A DNA stretch of 25,508 bases from JAIRTY01 sp050257395 (GCA_050257395.1 JBLMWU010000309.1:1-25508); one strand, 5' to 3'; positions 14,139-23,700 are shown, counted from the stretch's first letter. Made by a program: numbers and translations. Notes: generated by a model not told the origin, from the sequence alone.

Positions 14139-16210
14139 TCCCGTCCTCACGGCGGAGGCTGGTCGCGCTGTCCGCGGTGGTGGCGTCGCTGCTGGTGCTG
14201 CTCGGCGGGCGGCTGTGGTTCCTGCAGGTGATGCACCGGACCGCGTACACCACCGCGGCGGCGCAGGACCAGACCAGGACGATCATCGTGCCGTCGGTGC
14301 GCGGGCAGATCCTGGACGACGTCGGCACCACCCTGGTGGGCAACCGCACCTCCATGGTGGTCTCGGTGAACCGGGTGCTGCTGTCCCAGCAGAGCGACGG
14401 CGGGGTGGCCGAGCTGCACCGGCTCGCCTCGCTGCTCCACATGAGCTACGGGCTGCTGCAGCAGAAGCTGCGGATCTGCGGGCCCAAGGTCGGGCAGCCC
14501 TGCTGGCAGGGCTCGCCGTACCAGCCGATCCCCGTGCAGGAGAACGCGTCCCCGCAGGTCGCCCTCCAGATCATGGAGAACCAGCGGGACTACCCCGGGG
14601 TGAGCGCGCTGGTCCAGCCGCTCACCCAGTACACCCAGCCGTACGCCACCGCCGCCGCCCAGATGCTGGGCTACCTGCAGCCCGTCACCTCGCAGGAGAT
14701 GTCCCGGCTGCACCTGCCGGTGACCGGGTTCTCCGGGGTGGACCTGATCGGGCAGGCCGGGCTGGAGTCCCAGTACGACCAGCAGCTGCGCGGCACGGCC
14801 GGCCGCCAGGTGGTGTCCGTGAACGCCGCGGGCGCGGTGACCGGGACCGTCCGCAAGACCCCGCCAGCCCCCGGCAGCAACCTGGTGACCAGCCTCAACG
14901 GCCAGCTGGAGACCGACACGTACAAGGCCCTGGCGCAGGCCATCCAGCGGGCCCAGTCCGAGGGCAACACGGGCGCCACCAGCGGGGCCGCGGTGGTGAT
15001 GACCCCCAGGGGCCGGGTGCTGGCGATGGCGAGCTACCCCACCTACAACCCCGCGATCTGGACCGGCGGCATCAGCAAGCGGCAGTTCAGCCGCCTGTTC
15101 GGCACGACGCACGGCGAGCCCATCCTCGACCGGGCCACCCAGGGCGAGTACGGCCCGGGCTCGACCTGGAAGGTGACGTCCACCGCGGCGGCGATGGCGC
15201 ACGGCTTCTCCGCCGACGGGCCGTACAGCTGCCCCGGCGCGGTCAACATCGCCGGGCACACGTTCAACAACTGGACGAGCGCCAACATGGGGGCGATGTC
15301 GTTCCACCAGGCGCTGGTGATGTCCTGCGACACGGTCTACTACCAGGTCGCCTACCAGATGTACCTGCGCGACCACCCGAAGGCGGACGTCAGCATCAAC
15401 CCGCACGCGCCCACCCAGTGGATGCAGAAGATGGAACTCCAGTGGGGGTTCGGCCGCAACACCGGGATCGACCTGCCGGAGGAGTCGCCCGGCACGGTGC
15501 CCACCCGCCAGTGGCTGTACAACTACTGGGCCCAGTACCGGCACTACTGGTGCAAGCACGGCAACGCCAACGGCAGCTACGTCCAGCAGATCGAGTACGA
15601 CAACTGCCGCTCCGGCTACCAGTGGACGCCCGGCCAGGCGGCGATCGCGGCGATCGGCCAGGGCTACGTCTCGGTCACCCCGCTCCAGCTGGCCCGGGCC
15701 TACGCGGCCCTCGCCAACGGCGGCACCCTCTACAGCCCGCGCATCGGCGAGGCGCTGCTCTCCTCGTCGGGCAAGGTGGTCAGCAGGATCAAGCCGCCGG
15801 TGGCCGGGCATCTGCGGGTCCCGCGTTCCACGCTCGGCTACATCAGGAACGCGCTGGTCGACGTGGTCACCCAGGGCACCGCCGCCGGGGCGTTCGCCGG
15901 GTTCCCGCTGAACAAGGTGCAGGTGGCCGCCAAGACCGGTACCGCGGAAGTCGCGGGCGGCCAGGCCACCTCGGTGTTCGCCTCGTTCGCCCCCGCGAGC
16001 AACCCCAAGTACGTGGTGGTCGTCATGGTGCCGAAGTCCGGCGAAGGCGCGGACGTGTCGGCGCCCTGCGCCCGGCAGATCTACGACAGCATCTACGGCC
16101 TGGAGGGGCACAAGGCCGACTTCCCGGGCGGGCAGGCGCCCGTCAAGCTGCCCAGGATCGACGCCAGCGGCGCCATCAGCCCGCCCCCCGGCTACGGGAG
16201 GGCCCGATGA
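14135..16210 (+). CDS. mrdA: Penicillin-binding protein 2 (class B transpeptidase)
   Basis: This is the peptidoglycan transpeptidase that works with the RodA glycosyltransferase on the outer face of the membrane. The 691-residue product has one N-terminal membrane anchor (about residues 9-31), a dimerisation/pedestal domain (from RGQILDDVGTTLVGN) and the transpeptidase domain. The three active-site motifs are present: STWK with Ser343, SCD at 397-399 (the PBP2 form of SxN) and KTG at 600-602. Several Cys residues in an insertion around residues 472-490 (WCKHGNANG to EYDNCRSG) could form an extracytoplasmic disulfide. The start ATG at 14135 overlaps the mreD stop and the end overlaps the rodA ATG, so all three are coupled. 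The frame is open far upstream, through mreD, but that is a GC artefact. Confidence 0.96.
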   Translation: MIPSSRRRLVALSAVVASLLVLLGGRLWFLQVMHRTAYTTAAAQDQTRTIIVPSVRGQILDDVGTTLVGNRTSMVVSVNRVLLSQQSDGGVAELHRLASLLHMSYGLLQQKLRICGPKVGQPCWQGSPYQPIPVQENASPQVALQIMENQRDYPGVSALVQPLTQYTQPYATAAAQMLGYLQPVTSQEMSRLHLPVTGFSGVDLIGQAGLESQYDQQLRGTAGRQVVSVNAAGAVTGTVRKTPPAPGSNLVTSLNGQLETDTYKALAQAIQRAQSEGNTGATSGAAVVMTPRGRVLAMASYPTYNPAIWTGGISKRQFSRLFGTTHGEPILDRATQGEYGPGSTWKVTSTAAAMAHGFSADGPYSCPGAVNIAGHTFNNWTSANMGAMSFHQALVMSCDTVYYQVAYQMYLRDHPKADVSINPHAPTQWMQKMELQWGFGRNTGIDLPEESPGTVPTRQWLYNYWAQYRHYWCKHGNANGSYVQQIEYDNCRSGYQWTPGQAAIAAIGQGYVSVTPLQLARAYAALANGGTLYSPRIGEALLSSSGKVVSRIKPPVAGHLRVPRSTLGYIRNALVDVVTQGTAAGAFAGFPLNKVQVAAKTGTAEVAGGQATSVFASFAPASNPKYVVVVMVPKSGEGADVSAPCARQIYDSIYGLEGHKADFPGGQAPVKLPRIDASGAISPPPGYGRAR

Positions 16211-17478
16211 GCTTCCGGAACAGCGGCTCGGACCGGCCTCCGCTCACGCTGCCGCGGCGCAGCGGCGGCTTCGGCGGTCTGGACCCGGTCTGGCCGGGCG
16301 GCCGCGGCCGCGGCGGCCTCACCCGGCCGCTGACCAGGCGCCAGCGGCTGCTGGCCAAGGACTCCCCGCTGCGCCAGCTCGACTGGGCGCTGCTGCTGGT
16401 GGTGCTGGCCCTCAGCCTGATGGGCACCCTGCTGGTGTGGTCGGCCACCAGGCCGGGCCTGGCCCAGGGGGGCGGTGACCCCAATGCCTACCTCAAGCGG
16501 CAGCTCCTCAACACGGTCATCGGGCTGGTGCTCATGGTCGGGGTCGGCATGCTGGACATCCGGCAGATCCGGGCGTTCGCCCCGCTGGTGTACATCGCCG
16601 GGCTGCTCGGGCTGGTCGCCGTGCTCAGCCCGCTGGGCAGCACCATCAACGGCGCGCACGCGTGGATCTCACTGCCCGGCGGCTTCCAGATCGAGCCGTC
16701 GGAGTACGCGAAGCTCGGCCTCATCCTGATGATTGCGATGATCTTCAGCGAGCTGCGGGACGGCGACCGGCTGCCCCGGCTGCGGGACGTGGGGCTCGCC
16801 GTCGTGTGCGCCATCCCGGTGCTCGGCCTGGTGGTGGCCGAGCCCGCGCTCGGGGTGACGATCGTGCTGCTGGCCCTGACCGTATGCCTGGTCGCCCTGT
16901 CCGGGATCCGGCTGCGGTGGCTGGCCGCCCTGGCCGCGGCGGGCGTGCTCGCGGTGACCGCGGTGCTGCACCTGGGCCTGCTCGCGCCGTACCAGGTGCA
17001 GCGGCTCACCGCGTTCGCCAACCCGTCCGCCGACCCGCTGGGCACCGGCTACAGCGCCGCCCAGGCCAAGATCGCGATCGGCTCGGGTGGCATGTTCGGC
17101 CAGGGCCTGTTCCACGGCCAGCTGGTCGCGGGCAGCTTCGTGCCGTCCCAGCACACCGACTTCATCTTCACCGTGGCGGGCGAGGAGCTCGGCTTCGTCG
17201 GCAGCATCAGCATCATCGCCCTGCTGGCGCTGCTGCTGGTGCGGACGCTGCGGATCGCGGCCCGGGCGGAGGACCAGTTCGGGCTGCTGGTGGCCGCCGG
17301 GGTCGCGACCTGGTTCGGCATCCAGTCGTTCATCAACATCGGCATGACCATCGGGATCATGCCGGTGACCGGCCTGCCGCTGCCGTTCGTGTCCTACGGC
17401 GGGTCGGCCCTGTTCGCGGACATGATCGCGGTCGGCGTGCTGCAGGCCATCCATCGCCGCCACTACGTGTTCAGCTGA
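16207..17478 (+). CDS. rodA: RodA/FtsW-family (SEDS) peptidoglycan glycosyltransferase
   Basis: This SEDS-family polymerase links lipid II into glycan strands and partners the PBP2 encoded just upstream; the same position in S. coelicolor is called sfr. The 423-residue protein has a basic Gly/Arg-rich cytoplasmic N-terminus of about 50 residues, then about ten membrane helices. The large extracytoplasmic loop has NPSADPLGTGYSAAQA, where Asp276 is the likely catalytic aspartate by analogy with characterised RodA. Near the C-terminus are HTDFIFTVAGEELGFVG and GLPLPFVSYGGSAL, family hallmarks. The common (E/Q)PDLG word reads EPALG at 212-216, a modest deviation. The start overlaps the PBP2 stop (ATGA). 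It is the last gene of the mre operon, with no obvious terminator hairpin immediately after it. Confidence 0.95.
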   Translation: MSFRNSGSDRPPLTLPRRSGGFGGLDPVWPGGRGRGGLTRPLTRRQRLLAKDSPLRQLDWALLLVVLALSLMGTLLVWSATRPGLAQGGGDPNAYLKRQLLNTVIGLVLMVGVGMLDIRQIRAFAPLVYIAGLLGLVAVLSPLGSTINGAHAWISLPGGFQIEPSEYAKLGLILMIAMIFSELRDGDRLPRLRDVGLAVVCAIPVLGLVVAEPALGVTIVLLALTVCLVALSGIRLRWLAALAAAGVLAVTAVLHLGLLAPYQVQRLTAFANPSADPLGTGYSAAQAKIAIGSGGMFGQGLFHGQLVAGSFVPSQHTDFIFTVAGEELGFVGSISIIALLALLLVRTLRIAARAEDQFGLLVAAGVATWFGIQSFINIGMTIGIMPVTGLPLPFVSYGGSALFADMIAVGVLQAIHRRHYVFS

Positions 17479-17510
17479 CCCGACCCAAGACCCGCGCCAC
17501 CTAGACCGGC

Positions 17511-17662
17511 GGATCAGCCGGAGGGGGTGCGGTAGCGCCCAGGCCGGAGCGAGCCCAAAGGACCGCGGAGCCACCGGGACAACGGGTGATCAGCCGCGGG
17601 GGGCGCGGTAGCGCCCAGGCCGGCGCGGCCCTTTGGCTCGCTCGGCCCGGGCGCAGCGCGCC
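17511..17662 (-). repeat. Second locus of the ~74-bp dispersed repeat family
   Basis: The segment 17511-17561 (GGATCAGCCGGAGGGGGTGC through AGCCCAAAGG) is the reverse complement of the core of the repeats at 9335-9540. A second reversed unit starts at 17587 and shares GGTAGCGCCCAGGCCGG with the first. From about 17623 the sequence turns into a forward-orientation unit (GCGCGGCCCTTTGGCTCGCT) to about 17662, so the last part is a head-to-head, palindromic fusion of two copies. Confidence 0.8.
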
Positions 17663-17731
17663 TTGCGGGTTGCTGTTCGTTGGTCCGGCGGGGGCCGCGC
17701 CGTGCGGGAGGGCGGTGCCGGGGGCTTCTCG

Positions 17732-17789
17732 TTCATGATCATGATGGGTTTTTCAGAACATAGGCGGGAAAAACTCTCGTGATCATGAA
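17732..17789. repeat. AT-richer inverted repeat before the radical SAM gene
   Basis: The left arm 17732-17754 and right arm 17768-17789 pair as an imperfect inverted repeat: TTCATGATCA ... GTTTTTC against GAAAAAC ... TGATCATGAA, with a 13-base loop (AGAACATAGGCGG). The left arm also contains a perfect TCATGATCATGA palindrome. Its base composition is strikingly lower in GC than all surrounding DNA. It could terminate rodA transcription, bind a regulator or be a dispersed palindromic element; there is no clean U-run after the stem. Confidence 0.8.
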
Positions 17790-17836
17790 AGGCCTGCCGA
17801 TGGCTGGCGGCCGGCTGCGCTGCGGGCGGGGCTCGG

Positions 17837-17842
17837 TAAGCT
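17837..17842 (+). promoter_or_regulatory. Putative -10 (TAAGCT) for a leaderless radical SAM transcript
   Basis: TAAGCT fits TANNNT and ends six bases before the ATG at 17849, so transcription would start about at the A of the start codon. The run of G directly before the ATG has no spacing and cannot act as a normal Shine-Dalgarno. This is inferred from motif position only. Confidence 0.5.
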
Positions 17843-17848
17843 GGGGGG

Positions 17849-19798
17849 ATGCCAGTGGAATCGGTCTACCCCGCGCTGGAGTCGCTGCTTCCCCTGGTCC
17901 GCAAGCCGATCCAGTACGTCGGCGGCGAGCTGAACTCGACCGTCAAGGACTGGGACGCGGCCGACGTGCGGTGGGCGCTCATGTACCCCGACGCCTACGA
18001 GGTGGGCGTCCCCAACCAGGGCATCCAGATCCTCTACGAGGTCCTCAACGAGCAGGACGGGGTGCTCGCCGAGCGCACCTACAGCGTCTGGCCCGACCTG
18101 GAGAAGCTCATGCGGGAGCATGGCATCCCGCAGTTCACGGTGGACGCGCACCGGCCGGTCGCCGCCTTCGACGTGCTCGGCGTCAGCTTCGCGACCGAGC
18201 TGGGCTACACGAACCTGCTCACCGCGCTGGACCTGGCCGGGCTCCCGCTGCTGGCGGCCGGGCGCCGGGATGACGACCCGGTCGTGCTGGCCGGCGGGCA
18301 CGCCGCCTTCAACCCGGAGCCGATCGCCGACTTCATCGACGGCGCCGTGCTGGGCGACGGCGAGCAGGCCGTGCTGGCCATCACCGGGCTGATCCGGGAG
18401 TGGAAGCGGGCCGGGCGGCCGGGCGGCCGGGACGGGCTGCTGGCGCTGCTGGCGGCGCGGGGCGGCGTGTACGTGCCGCGCTTCTACGACGTGGACTACC
18501 TGCCGGACGGCCGTATCCGGCGGGTGGCGCCCAGCCGGCCGGAAGCCCCGTTCACCATCGCCAAGCACACCGTCATGGACCTGGACCAGTGGCAGTACCC
18601 GCGCAAGCCGCTGGTGCCGCTCGCGGAGTCCGTGCACGAGCGGTTCAGCGTGGAGATCTTCCGCGGCTGCACCCGGGGCTGCCGGTTCTGCCAGGCGGGC
18701 ATGATCACCCGGCCGGTGCGGGAGCGGAGCATCACCGCCATCGGCGACATGGTCGCCCAGGGCCTGGATGCCAGCGGCTTCGCCGAGGTCGGGCTGCTGT
18801 CGCTGTCCAGCGCCGACCACAGCGAGATCAACGACATCGCGGCCGGGCTGGCCGACCGGTACGAGGGCACCGGGACCGGCCTGTCGCTGCCGTCCACCCG
18901 GGTGGACGCCTTCAACGTCACGCTGGCCAACGAGCTGAGCCGGGGCGGCCGGCGCAGCGGGCTCACGTTCGCCCCCGAAGGCGGGTCCGAGCGGATGCGC
19001 AAGGTGATCAACAAGATGGTCACCGAGGAGGACCTGATCCGCACCGTCACCACCGCCTACGAGAACGGCTGGCGGCAGGTGAAGCTCTACTTCATGTGCG
19101 GGCTGCCCACCGAGACCGACGAGGACGTGCTGGCCGTCGCCGGCCTGGCCCGCAAGGTGATCCAGGCCGGGCGGCAGGTGACCGGCCGCCGGGACATCCG
19201 CTGCACCGTCTCCATCGGCGGGTTCGTGCCCAAGCCGCACACGCCGTTCCAGTGGGCCGCCCAGTGCGACCACGAGACCGTGGACACCAGGCTGCGCAAG
19301 CTCGGTGCCGCGCTGCGCTCCGACCCCGGCTACGGCCGGGCGGTCGGCTACCGCTACCACGACGGCCGCCCCTCGATCATCGAGGGCCTGCTCTCCCGCG
19401 GGGACCGGCGGGTCGGCCGGATCATCCGGGCCGCCTGGGAGGACGGCGCCCGGTTCGACGGCTGGAGCGAGTACTTCTCGTTCGACCGCTGGGAGCGCTG
19501 CGCCGCCGAGGCACTCGCCGGCGAGCCCGTGGACCTGGCCTGGTACACCACCCGGGAGCGGGACTACGACGAGGTCCTGCCGTGGGACCACCTCGACGCG
19601 GGCCTGGACCGGGACTGGCTGTGGCAGGACTGGCAGGACGCGGTGGACCCGGCCGGGGCCGCGGAGGTCGAGGACTGCCGCTGGACCCCCTGCTACGACT
19701 GCGGCGTGTGCCCGTCCATGGGCACCGAGATCCAGACCGGGCCGACCGGCGCGAAACTGCTGCCGCTCACCGTGGCCGGCAGCCGGGAGAGCGGCTGA
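17849..19798 (+). CDS. TIGR03960-type B12-binding radical SAM protein
   Basis: This 649-residue protein has a predicted cobalamin-binding-like N-terminal region (about residues 40-200, with VGVPNQGIQILYEVLNE and LAGGHAAFNPEPIADFID). A radical SAM core follows, with the [4Fe-4S] motif CTRGCRFC, whose Cys residues are 274, 278 and 281. Later motifs include LTFAPEGGSERMRKVINK and VKLYFMCGLPTETDEDV, typical of the family. The C-terminus has a second cysteine cluster (CRWTPCYDCGVC) that may hold another cluster or metal. The substrate is unknown to me. The ATG at 17849 is directly preceded by a -10-like hexamer. The stop overlaps the next ATG (TGATG), coupling it to the DUF2344 gene; the pair occurs together, sometimes fused, in many phyla, often next to RNase E/G. 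Confidence 0.92.
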   Translation: MPVESVYPALESLLPLVRKPIQYVGGELNSTVKDWDAADVRWALMYPDAYEVGVPNQGIQILYEVLNEQDGVLAERTYSVWPDLEKLMREHGIPQFTVDAHRPVAAFDVLGVSFATELGYTNLLTALDLAGLPLLAAGRRDDDPVVLAGGHAAFNPEPIADFIDGAVLGDGEQAVLAITGLIREWKRAGRPGGRDGLLALLAARGGVYVPRFYDVDYLPDGRIRRVAPSRPEAPFTIAKHTVMDLDQWQYPRKPLVPLAESVHERFSVEIFRGCTRGCRFCQAGMITRPVRERSITAIGDMVAQGLDASGFAEVGLLSLSSADHSEINDIAAGLADRYEGTGTGLSLPSTRVDAFNVTLANELSRGGRRSGLTFAPEGGSERMRKVINKMVTEEDLIRTVTTAYENGWRQVKLYFMCGLPTETDEDVLAVAGLARKVIQAGRQVTGRRDIRCTVSIGGFVPKPHTPFQWAAQCDHETVDTRLRKLGAALRSDPGYGRAVGYRYHDGRPSIIEGLLSRGDRRVGRIIRAAWEDGARFDGWSEYFSFDRWERCAAEALAGEPVDLAWYTTRERDYDEVLPWDHLDAGLDRDWLWQDWQDAVDPAGAAEVEDCRWTPCYDCGVCPSMGTEIQTGPTGAKLLPLTVAGSRESG

Positions 19799-20781
19799 TG
19801 CCCCGCCACGACCCGCCACCGGGTCCCCGCCCGTTGCCGGCCACTCAGCGGCTGATTGTCCGGTACGCTAAAAGAGGCAGGTTGCGCTTTGCCAGCCACA
19901 GAGACATTGCGCGCGCGGTCGAGCGGGGAGTCCGCAAGGCAGGGTTGCCGATAGCCCTTTCCGCTGGGTTCACGCCGCACCCGAAGATCTCTTACGCTGG
20001 CGCCGCCCCGACCGGGACCGCGAGCGAGGCTGAGTATCTGGAACTCTCCCTCACGGAGCACCGTGACGCCTCGGACGTGCGGGTCCTGCTCGATGCGGCC
20101 CTGCCGGACGGGATTGATGTGATTGACGTGCTGGATGGCCCGGTGCCGCTCGCGGACCTCCCCCTGGAGGCCTCCGAGTGGGAGGTCGTCCTGCCCGGGG
20201 TCCAGCCCGCGGAAGCGGCCCGGGCTGTCAGCGAGTTTCTTGCCCTCACCACAGCCGAAGTGGAACGGCTGACGAACAAGGGCAGGCGGCGGGTGGATGC
20301 CCGCGCCGCGGTTATCACGATGGAAGCCGACCGCCGCGCTGTGGATGCTCAGCGCGACGGGAATGCGATACTTCGAATGGTTGTTCGGCATGTCATACCT
20401 GCCGTGCGGCCAGACGACATCCTGGCAGCGCTTCACCGCGACACGGCCCTCGCGCCGGCGTCACCGCCGAAGGTGACCCGGCTGGTGCAGGGCCCTGCCG
20501 GTGAGGTGGCCGCCAGGCTCCCTGCCGGGGCTGACCGGCTCGCCGGGCCTACCAGGCCTGGCGCCGCGGCGCAGCCACCCGGCCAGGGCGCAGCACCAGA
20601 ACAAGTTGAGACAACGCGCCCCGGATCGGCAGCCGCCACGGCGGCAGCCGCCCCCCGGGCGAGCGCGTACGACCAGTTCCCGCGCGGAGCGGAGCAGCCC
20701 GGACGGGCCTTCGCACCCGGGAGCCTGACGGGAGATTGCCCGGATGCTCGAACACGAGCTGAACAGCGAGTCCAGCAGTGA
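19798..20781 (+). CDS. DUF2344 / TIGR03936 radical SAM-linked protein
   Basis: This is the partner of the preceding radical SAM protein. The conserved N-terminal motifs are plain: QRLIVRYAKRGRLRFASHRD (residues ~17-36) and SAGFTPHPKISYAGAAPTGTASEAEYLEL. After about residue 235 the 327-residue protein becomes Pro/Ala/Gly-rich and probably disordered. Biochemical function is unknown. Its ATG overlaps the radical SAM stop and its end overlaps the RNase E start by 38 bp, so it sits in one coupled transcript. Codon use in about 19840-20440 is unlike the rest of the window: AAA, AGA, ATA, TTG, TTT, CTT and other A/T-ending codons are frequent, while neighbours avoid them. The coding sequence is nevertheless intact and family-like. 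Confidence 0.9.
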   Translation: MPRHDPPPGPRPLPATQRLIVRYAKRGRLRFASHRDIARAVERGVRKAGLPIALSAGFTPHPKISYAGAAPTGTASEAEYLELSLTEHRDASDVRVLLDAALPDGIDVIDVLDGPVPLADLPLEASEWEVVLPGVQPAEAARAVSEFLALTTAEVERLTNKGRRRVDARAAVITMEADRRAVDAQRDGNAILRMVVRHVIPAVRPDDILAALHRDTALAPASPPKVTRLVQGPAGEVAARLPAGADRLAGPTRPGAAAQPPGQGAAPEQVETTRPGSAAATAAAAPRASAYDQFPRGAEQPGRAFAPGSLTGDCPDARTRAEQRVQQ

Positions 20782-23700
20782 AACGCCGGAGGACAGCAGG
20801 CCCGCTGAGGTAGCGGGCGAGCCCGCGCCGCCGCGGGCCACCAGGCGCCGCTCCGGTGGCGCCCGCGGGGCTGCCAGTGCCGGCGCGGACACCGGCAGGG
20901 CCGGCGACGGCGCGGCCGGTTCCGGGGGCGAGGCGGCCGGTGAGACCGCTGGCGGTGCCAGCAGCGGCCGCCGGACCAGGCGCACCCGGGCCACCCGGGC
21001 CACGGCAGACGGCGCTGGTGACAGCGGCGAGGCCGCGACGGGCGGCGGCGCGGCTGAGACCGGCACCGCTGACACAGGCGCGGCTCAGGCTGGCGCGGCT
21101 CAGGCAGGCGCGGGCGAGGCGGGCGCGGGCGAGGCCGGCAGCGGCGGCCGCCCGGCCACCCGGCGGCGCCGCGGCGCCTCCCGCGAGGCCGGGCCGCCCG
21201 CGGACACGGCAGGAGCGCCGGCGGCCGCCGGCGCCGCCGCGCAGGCGGGCGGCAGCCCGGCCACGCCGCCTTCCGGGCCCTTCGCCGGCCCGTTCGGCGC
21301 CCAGCCGCCACCGGCCCAGTCCCAGGCCGCGGGCACGCCCGCGCAGGGCCAGGAAGGCCCGCCCGGGGTGCCGCTGCCGACGTTCCAGCCGCCCCAGGTG
21401 CTGTTCCAGCCGCCAGCGGCGGCATCGGGCGGCGACGGCGAGGGTGAGGACGCCGGCCGCCGCCGGGGTGGCCGGGCCCGTGGCGAAGGCGAGGCGGAGC
21501 GGCGCGGCCAGGCCGAGGCCGGCGAGCCCGCAGCCCAGCCGGGCCAGGCGGCCGCGGAGGACGAGGACGGGGCCGAGCGGGAGGACGGCCGCAAGCGCAG
21601 GCGCCGCGGCCGCGGCCGCGGCCGGGAGGGCGCGGACGGCGAGCAGGCGGCCGAGGCCGCCGAGGCCGCGCCGGAGGCCGGGGAAGCCGAGGCCGCCGAG
21701 GAAGGCGACGAGGACAAGGGCGAAGCGGGCAGCAGGCGCCGCCGGCGGCGGCGCCGCCGGGGCACCGGCGGTGACGCCGAGCAGGGCACCACGGACGACC
21801 CGCCGAACACGGTGGTGCACATCCGGGTGCCCCGCAAGACCGCGGCCGAGGACGGCGGGGGTGCCGACGAGGTCCAGTCGGTCCGCGGCTCCACCCGGCT
21901 GGAAGCCAAGCGCCAGCGGCGCCGGGAGGGCCGCGAGTCCGGCCGCCGCCGCCCGCCGGTCATCACCGAATCGGAGTTCCTGGCCCGCCGCGAGGCGGTG
22001 GACCGGGTGATGGTCGTCCGCCAGCAGGGCGAGCGCACCCAGATCGGGGTGCTCGAAGACGGCGTGCTGGTCGAGCACTACGTGGACAAGTCCAGCCACC
22101 AGTCGCTGGTCGGCAACGTGTACCTGGGCAAGGTCCAGAACGTGCTGCCGTCGATGGAGGCCGCCTTCGTCGACATCGGCAAGGGCCGCAACGCGGTGCT
22201 GTACGCGGGCGAGGTCAACTTCGACGCCAGCGGGCTGGAAGGCGAGTCCAAGCGGATCGAGTCCGCGCTCAAGTCCGGCCAGTCGGTCCTGGTGCAGGTC
22301 ACCAAGGACCCGGTCGGGCACAAGGGCGCCCGGCTGACCAGCCAGGTGAGCCTGCCCGGCCGGTACCTGGTGTACGTGCCGGGCGGCTCCATGATGGGCA
22401 TCAGCCGCAAGCTCCCCGACAAGGAGCGCACCCGGCTCAAGCAGATCCTCAAGCAGGTCATGCCGGAAGGCGCGGGCGTGATCGTCCGCACCGCCGCGGA
22501 AGGCGCCGCCGAGGACGAGCTCGCGCACGACGTCGCGCGGCTGTCCGCGCAGTGGGAGTCCATCGAGCAGAAGGCCAAGACGGCCAGTGCGCCCGAGCTC
22601 CTCTACAGCGAGCCCGACCTGACCATCCGGGTGGTCCGGGACATCTTCAACGAGGACTTCAGCAGCCTGGTCGTGGCCGGTGAAGACAGCTGGGACCTGG
22701 TGGACGAGTACGTCCGCTACGTGGCACCCAACCTGTCCGGGCGGCTCAGCCACTGGCAGGACGACGGGGACGTGTTCGGCCGGTACCGCATCGACGAGCA
22801 GCTCGCCAAGGCGCTCGACCGGAAAGTCTGGCTGCCCAGCGGCGGCTCGCTGGTCATCGACAAGACCGAGGCCATGACGGTCATCGACGTCAACACCGGG
22901 AAGTTCACCGGCCAGGGCGGCAACCTGGAGCAGACGGTCACCCGCAACAACCTGGAGGCGGCCGAGGAGATCGTCCGCCAGCTCCGGCTGCGCGACGTCG
23001 GCGGCATCATCGTCATCGACTTCATCGACATGGTGCTGGAGAGCAACCGCGATCTGGTGCTCCGGCGGCTGCTGGAATGCCTGGCCCGGGACCGCACCAA
23101 GCACCAGGTGGCCGAGGTCACCTCGCTCGGCCTGGTGCAGATGACCCGCAAGCGGGTCGGTTCGGGCCTGCTGGAGGCCTTCTCCCAGCCGTGCGACTGC
23201 TGCAACGGCCGGGGCGTGCTGGTCTCCATGGACCTCGACGACGGCGCGGCCGCGGGTCACCGCGGCGGCCGGGGCGGCCGGGACGACCGCCAGTCCGGCG
23301 GCCGCCGGGGCAAGAACGGCAAGGGCGGCGACCGTGAGGGCGGCGGCAGGAACGGCGCCGCGCCGGACGGCGGCCGGGCCGCTCCCGCGGCGGCGGGCGG
23401 TGCGGAGGCTGAGGCCGCCAGCACGGACGCCGCCCCGGCAGGGCCGGCAGACTCCGGTGGCCAGGCCCCGGAGCCGGGCGCTGAGCCCGCGGCTGAGCCC
23501 GCCGCAACGGCCGGACCGGCAGCCGGGAAGGCCGGCCAGGCGGGCGGCGGTGACGCTCAGGCCGCTGGCACGGGCCGGGCAGCAGGCGAGGGCCAGGACC
23601 ACCGCTCCCGGGGCCGCCGCCGGGCAGCCACCCGCGAGCAGGGCGCACCCGCGCCGGCCTACCAGGCACTCTCCGGGGCGAACGGCGCCGCCGGGGCGGG

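Larger units (their letters stand above)
17479..17848. other. Non-coding gap between rodA and the radical SAM gene
   Basis: These 370 bp hold no credible gene. They contain a degenerate repeat cluster (17511-17662), an AT-richer inverted repeat (17732-17789) and a likely -10 element just before the radical SAM start. The small plus-strand frame beginning at 17779 is in a different frame from the radical SAM gene and looks spurious. Confidence 0.75.

Noticed and set aside
12560..16210. 1216-residue plus-strand frame that would fuse an upstream region to PBP2
   Set aside because: The first ~525 residues are a low-complexity shadow of mreD; PBP2 homology starts at the ATG at 14135, which overlaps the mreD stop.
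18400..20781. 793-residue frame beginning inside the radical SAM gene
   Set aside because: The part before 19798 is an out-of-frame shadow; the DUF2344 protein starts at the ATG at 19798.
20744..21990. Possible separate gene in the low-complexity 5' part of rne
   Set aside because: Long Ala/Gly/Arg-rich N-terminal regions are usual for actinobacterial RNase E, and the frame is continuous with the catalytic core.
20549..23602. 1017-residue minus-strand frame opposite rne
   Set aside because: Repetitive Ala/Gly/Arg translation caused by GC bias; RNase E catalytic residues are on the plus strand.
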